DNA of 37,221 nucleotides. It comes from VBAS01 sp965652775 (GTDB lineage Bacteria > Bacteroidota > Bacteroidia > Chitinophagales > Chitinophagaceae). A program made the position numbers and the translations under genes. The notes under the pieces are model-generated. The model ran no database searches and was not told the origin of the DNA. It saw only the letters and a list, made by a program, of their open reading frames with translations. The stretch is taken from NCBI GenBank assembly GCA_965652775.1, contig CBFGXP010000009.1, forward strand, positions 1-37,221, given 5' to 3'. Of the stretch, positions 33,104 through 37,221 are shown one piece after another (the first letter of the stretch is position 1; every line of letters begins with the position of its first letter).

Positions 33104-34537
33104 TTAAAATCCTGGTCCAAGAAATGTTGTTTTTATTGTTTCAATTTTTTTATTGCCCTGGTAAACTCCTAATACAATCGGCGTTTTTCGTTTTTCAATT
33201 AATTGCCGGTTTACTTTTACAAAGAATGAGGTCTGGAAATATGACTCTTTCGGTACTATCATATTTTTCTGAACAACCTCGATCTCTCCTTTCATATTTT
33301 CCAGCTTCATCACAACAGGAATTTCTTTTCTCGTTTTATTTACCAGTTTAATATTATACAGGTTGCTGATCCTGCCATCCGGCAACGTTTGAAACATTTG
33401 ACCGGATGTTCTTAATATCCTGGCATCTACATCATCACGGGTCACCAGCATCACTACAAGCGCTGATGTCAGTAATACCAATACAAAAGAATAAGCGGCA
33501 ATGCGCCAGTTGAATTTTGTTTTCTTACTATGAGCAATATTCTCCTCTGATTCATAACGTATCAGGCCTCTTGCTCTTCCAACCCTGTCCATTATCGAGT
33601 TGCAAGCGTCAATGCAGGCGGTGCAGTTCACACACTCAAGCTGTGTCCCATTTCTAATATCAATGCCAGTTGGACAAACTCTTACACATGCTGCGCAATC
33701 AACACAATCACCGGTATCCCAAACCCCTTTTGTCTCTTTCTTAATTTTCCCCCTTGGCTCACCTCTTACATAATCATAAGCAACAACGATAGATTTTTTA
33801 TCAAGCAATACGCCCTGCAATCTTCCATACGGACAAACCACAATACATACCTGTTCACGAAACCAGTAATAAACAAAAAAGAAGACTGCGGAAAATCCAA
33901 GCAACGAAACGAACGTAACAGGATTGGCGGCAATACCTTCATTTACCATCGCAAGTACTTCATCCATCCCGATTATATACGCCAGGAAAAAATTAGCGAT
34001 GATAAATGAAATGAAATAAAAGATTGCCAGCTTGGTGATCCTCTTCCGGATCTTAAACGCATTCCATTGCATTTCTTTAAGTTTGCGTTGGTCATTCGCA
34101 TCACCGTCCAGCCAGTATTCAATCTTGCGAAACACCATTTCCATAAAAATAGTTTGAGGGCACGCCCATCCGCAAAAAACTCTTCCAAATACAACCGTGA
34201 AAAAAATAATGAATACGATGAAGGTGAGAAAGCCGATCGCGAAAATAAAAAAGTCCTGCGGCCAGAAAACCTGTCCAAAGAAAATGAATTTACGCTGAAT
34301 CACATTGAACAGGAACAGTGGCTCATCATCAACTTTTATAAATGGCAGCGTGAAGAATATAATGAGATAAATACAGGAAACCAATGTACGAAGGTTATAA
34401 AATCGTCCTTGGGGCTTTTTGGGGAAAATATAATTCCGCCTGCCTTGCTTATTGATCGTTGCAACCGAGTCGCGGAAACTTTGATCAAGGAATTCCTTTT
34501 TCGCCTCCACCATCTCTGTAAAATCTCTTTCTTCCAT
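33104..34537 (-). CDS. ccoG: CcoG/FixG cbb3 oxidase accessory protein (4Fe-4S)
   Basis: The 477-aa membrane protein has several helices. An early cysteine motif reads VFCGWACPQT and a further one VCIVVCPYGR. Two 4Fe-4S clusters follow at about residues 277-312 (DCVDCAACVRVCP, then CVNCTACIDACN). The C-terminal third (after about residue 370) is a periplasmic Ig-like domain after the last helix. CcoG is reported as a cupric reductase that supplies Cu(I) to cbb3 assembly (family knowledge). It follows ccoP by 30 nt and precedes fixH by 11 nt. Confidence 0.95.
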   Translation of the reverse strand: MEERDFTEMVEAKKEFLDQSFRDSVATINKQGRRNYIFPKKPQGRFYNLRTLVSCIYLIIFFTLPFIKVDDEPLFLFNVIQRKFIFFGQVFWPQDFFIFAIGFLTFIVFIIFFTVVFGRVFCGWACPQTIFMEMVFRKIEYWLDGDANDQRKLKEMQWNAFKIRKRITKLAIFYFISFIIANFFLAYIIGMDEVLAMVNEGIAANPVTFVSLLGFSAVFFFVYYWFREQVCIVVCPYGRLQGVLLDKKSIVVAYDYVRGEPRGKIKKETKGVWDTGDCVDCAACVRVCPTGIDIRNGTQLECVNCTACIDACNSIMDRVGRARGLIRYESEENIAHSKKTKFNWRIAAYSFVLVLLTSALVVMLVTRDDVDARILRTSGQMFQTLPDGRISNLYNIKLVNKTRKEIPVVMKLENMKGEIEVVQKNMIVPKESYFQTSFFVKVNRQLIEKRKTPIVLGVYQGNKKIETIKTTFLGPGF

Positions 34538-34567
34538 GTTTCGGATTTATCACGATCAACGATTTAA

Positions 34568-35503
34568 TTACTTAACGGCCTTAGTTGGAATTGGCTCTTT
34601 TTTAATGATAGTGGTATCCTTTTTAGTTGTCAGCGAATCGCTGGCCTTTGTGGCTTCATATAAATTTCCCTGTGGAGCTTTTGCATTAGCAGGTTTCGTT
34701 CCCTGCAATGACAAAATAAAACTTGAAATGTTTTTTATGTCTGTCGGCGAAAATGTTTTGCCCCATGCCTGCATTCCTTTATCAGGCACTCCGCTGGTTA
34801 CCGTTTTAAAAATATCGCCCAGTGAACCGCCGTGAAGCCAGTATTCATCAGTTAGGTTGGGGCCTACAGCATTCCCTTCCCCATTTGCTCCATGGCAAGG
34901 AAAACATGTTCCCATAAAAATCTTTTTGCCTTCTGCAATTCCTTTTGCATCGGCAAGTGTTACCGTTTTTTCGTTAAAAGCCTCTTTGCTGTTCTTTTTA
35001 AATTCATCCATCTTTGCCGCTGCGATTTTCATTTCATTATCATATTCCTCTAAAGGAGTAGGTCCTGATCCTGTAACATGGAAACGAAAAATATAGATGA
35101 TTGCGACGACCACGGTAAAATAAAAACCCCATTTCCACCAGGGCGGCAAAGCATTGTCTAACTCTTTTATGCCATCATAATCATGATCCAAAAGAACGTC
35201 CGCTTCCTTTTCGAGTGAAGCAGCTCTTGTAAAATATTTTTTATCGAGATCGCTCCACCACTTGCTTAACCCCGATTGACGATGCAAGCGACCCGCTCTT
35301 AGATTCGCTTCTTTTTGGTATTTGCTTTTTAAGCGTAAGAAATATACCGCAAGGGTGAATGTGAATGCAATAAATGCTACGACAGCGTAAAAAAAGTATT
35401 CCATACCGCGGCTTAAACCGGTTAATCCCTGTGGAAATACAGGTGTACCGTATCCAAGCATGACGACAACTATCAGAATTCTTGCTATAATATGCTTTAC
35501 CAT
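34568..35503 (-). CDS. ccoP: cbb3 oxidase subunit CcoP with one visible haem-c site
   Basis: The start is set at the ATG at 35503 (MVKHIIARILIVVV); the frame also opens at a TTG two codons upstream. The product is about 311 aa, with an N-terminal signal-like helix, a second helix (YFFYAVVAFIAFTFTLAVYF), and a helix after ALPPWWKWGFYFTVV typical of CcoP. One cytochrome-c domain carries TCFPCHG. The likely distal Met ligand is in DKGMQAWG. I see only one CxxCH, whereas proteobacterial CcoP has two. A Lys/Thr-rich tail follows. Its role is electron transfer to the CcoN active site. Confidence 0.92.
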   Translation of the reverse strand: MVKHIIARILIVVVMLGYGTPVFPQGLTGLSRGMEYFFYAVVAFIAFTFTLAVYFLRLKSKYQKEANLRAGRLHRQSGLSKWWSDLDKKYFTRAASLEKEADVLLDHDYDGIKELDNALPPWWKWGFYFTVVVAIIYIFRFHVTGSGPTPLEEYDNEMKIAAAKMDEFKKNSKEAFNEKTVTLADAKGIAEGKKIFMGTCFPCHGANGEGNAVGPNLTDEYWLHGGSLGDIFKTVTSGVPDKGMQAWGKTFSPTDIKNISSFILSLQGTKPANAKAPQGNLYEATKASDSLTTKKDTTIIKKEPIPTKAVK

Positions 35504-35516
35504 GGTCAATATGGTT

Positions 35517-35717
35517 TTATATTTTTTGGGTGAATGAGCCGGGAACGATCTCCTCTTCGAGTGGTATTCTGCTGATCTCTTTCGCTTTTGATTTGTCCAT
35601 TTTTTTCACGTAATACAACAACACGACAAAGAAAAGAAAGAAGATCACCAGCGATATCATCGGGTATATATTTATACCGTCAATCGTTTCGGCATACTGT
35701 TTTACAAACTTGAACAT
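35517..35717 (-). CDS. ccoQ: cbb3 oxidase small subunit CcoQ-like
   Basis: The 66-aa protein has one membrane helix (YPMISLVIFFLFFVVLLYYV) and a charged C-terminus (KKMDKSKAKEISRIPLEEE). It lies between ccoNO (4-nt gap) and ccoP on the same strand, in the normal CcoQ position. Assignment rests mainly on size, topology and place. Confidence 0.85.
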   Translation of the reverse strand: MFKFVKQYAETIDGINIYPMISLVIFFLFFVVLLYYVKKMDKSKAKEISRIPLEEEIVPGSFTQKI

Positions 35718-35721
35718 TGTT

Positions 35722-37221
35722 TTAGTTTTTAATTTCTGCTATCTTATTTTTTTCAGTATCAGTTCCCAGTCTTTGCAGGTAGGCAATGACGGCAATTATT
35801 TCTGCATTCGGTTTTACGCTAATACTATCCCTAAGAAGATTGTCTTGAATCTTTTTTGCCTGCTTCATCAATTCCTCATTGGCAATATTTTCATAGCCTG
35901 GTTTATAAGGAACACCCATTGTACGCATTGCTTTGATCTTTGCGGCAGTACTGGCGGTATCTAACTCTTTATCAAGCATGAAAGAATAGGGAGGCATAAT
36001 GGAACCAGGTGAAATAGCTTGCGGATCATCCATATGATTCAAATGCCATGAGTCAGATTTTTTCAAATTCATTGTTCCTTCCCTTGCAAGGTCCGGGCCT
36101 GTTCTTTTTGATCCCCATTGGAATGGATGATCATAAACAAATTCCCCGGCTTTTGAATATTCACCATAGCGCTCAGTTTCAGAACGGAATGGACGTATCA
36201 TTTGTGAGTGACAGGTATAACAACCTTCTCTTCTGTAAATGTCTCTTCCCTGCAATTCAAGTGGTGTGTAGGGTTTTACGCTTGCTATTGTCGGCACATT
36301 TGATTTTATCAGAAAGGTTGGCACCAGTTCGATGATGCCGCCGATCAGTATAACGATCAATGTTGCAATCAGAAAGGGAACTGGTTTTCTTTCAATGCGA
36401 CGGTGCCAGTGTTCGCCGGCATGTTTATGAAATATTTTCTCTAACGGAGGCGCCTCTGCACCTTCATTAGCAACTAGTTTTCCTTTTGCAACTGTCATGA
36501 ATAAGTTATACATCATTACAAGTGCACCAATGAGGAACAACGCTCCACCAAATGCACGTATCGCATAGAATGGTTTCATGTAAGTGACCGTCTCAATGAA
36601 TTGGTACTTCAGTTGTCCCGCATCTGTAAATTGCTTCCACATAGAAGCTTGCTGGAAGCCGGCCCAATACATAGGCACCGCATAAAAAATTATTCCCAGT
36701 GTAGCGATCCAGAAATGGAAACCGGCAAGACGCTTTGAAAATAATTCTGTTTTAAAAATTCTTGGTATTAGCCAGTACAATATCCCAAACGTCAGCATAC
36801 CATTCCAACCCAACCCACCAACGTGAACGTGAGCAATTGTCCAGTCGGTAAAATGACTGATCGCATTTACAGTTTTTAATGATAGCATAGGACCCTCAAA
36901 TGTTGCCATGCCATAAGCTGTGACGGCAACCACCATAAACTTCAATACAACATCTTCCCGTACTTTATCCCATGCGCCACGAAGTGTAAGTAAACCATTG
37001 ATCATTCCACCCCAGCTTGGAAAGATCAAGGTGAATGAGAAAACGATCCCAAGTGTTTGTGCCCAGTTAGGAAGCGAAGTATACAGCAAGTGATGCGGAC
37101 CTGCCCAGATATACAGGAATATCAATGCCCAGAAGTGAATGATGGAAAGCTTGTAAGAAAACACCGGCCTGTTTGCAGCTTTCGGCATATAATAATACAT
37201 GAGGCCGAGATAGGGTGTAGT
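35722..37221 (-). CDS. ccoNO: Fused cbb3 oxidase subunits CcoN-CcoO, N-terminus cut by window edge
   Basis: The frame is open through the right edge (the last seven codons read TTPYLGL before the first in-window Met), so the annotated part is the C-terminal 499 codons. The CcoN part holds YIWAGPHH, with the two Cu-B histidines and the Tyr six residues earlier that is crosslinked in known cbb3 enzymes. It also has HVHVGGLGWNG, with the haem b and b3 ligands. A linker (about residues 240-285 of the visible part) joins directly to the CcoO part with a membrane anchor, GCYTCHSQMIRPF (haem c) and GSIMPPYSFM (Met ligand). The fusion is a known Bacteroidota form. It is the catalytic core of microaerobic respiration. 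Confidence 0.96.
   Translation of the reverse strand, partial: TTPYLGLMYYYMPKAANRPVFSYKLSIIHFWALIFLYIWAGPHHLLYTSLPNWAQTLGIVFSFTLIFPSWGGMINGLLTLRGAWDKVREDVVLKFMVVAVTAYGMATFEGPMLSLKTVNAISHFTDWTIAHVHVGGLGWNGMLTFGILYWLIPRIFKTELFSKRLAGFHFWIATLGIIFYAVPMYWAGFQQASMWKQFTDAGQLKYQFIETVTYMKPFYAIRAFGGALFLIGALVMMYNLFMTVAKGKLVANEGAEAPPLEKIFHKHAGEHWHRRIERKPVPFLIATLIVILIGGIIELVPTFLIKSNVPTIASVKPYTPLELQGRDIYRREGCYTCHSQMIRPFRSETERYGEYSKAGEFVYDHPFQWGSKRTGPDLAREGTMNLKKSDSWHLNHMDDPQAISPGSIMPPYSFMLDKELDTASTAAKIKAMRTMGVPYKPGYENIANEELMKQAKKIQDNLLRDSISVKPNAEIIAVIAYLQRLGTDTEKNKIAEIKN

Overview
The window looks like a Bacteroidota chromosome, probably Chitinophagaceae or a close relative (inference). The reasons are an AT-rich composition, a fused CcoN-CcoO oxidase subunit, long double-unit FtsX/MacB permeases, few Shine-Dalgarno sequences, and one candidate promoter of the Bacteroidota TTG / TAnnTTTG type.

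Region 1 (1-27397, minus strand) is one very long transporter locus read right to left. It starts with an HlyD/MacA-type adaptor, then a small secreted protein of unknown role, one LolD/MacB-type ATPase, and a tandem array of large (786-817 aa) permeases. Nine are intact. Two more are reduced to deletion relics (1820-1787 and 1776-1528), and another is cut by the left edge. A secreted beta-helix protein with TSGG repeats (11753-12790) sits inside the array. One ATPase and one adaptor thus accompany at least ten intact or apparently intact permease genes. The likely reading is a MacAB-like export system with interchangeable permeases, but the substrate cannot be read from sequence.

Region 2 (27398-30608) holds a 332-bp divergent control region with a perfect 12-bp inverted repeat. 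A plus-strand two-component pair follows: an NtrC-type sigma-54 activator and a membrane histidine kinase. Position suggests that the pair regulates the transporter locus.

Region 3 (30637-31619, minus strand) encodes a PRC-barrel protein and a small membrane protein. A 318-bp gap with no gene follows (31620-31937).

Region 4 (31938-37221, minus strand) is a cbb3 cytochrome oxidase operon: ccoNO (cut by the right edge), ccoQ, ccoP, ccoG, fixH and a TauE/SafE-family membrane protein.

The most striking non-coding feature is a pair of related palindrome-bounded elements (about 246 and 173 bp), one between the ATPase and the first permease and one between the regulator and the kinase. Both have the same orientation relative to transcription and fill the gene gap almost exactly. 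The second is flanked by a perfect 14-bp direct duplication (29076-29089 / 29263-29276). That duplication holds both the regulator's stop codon and the kinase's start codon, so the element appears to have inserted into an 11-nt gene overlap without breaking either gene.
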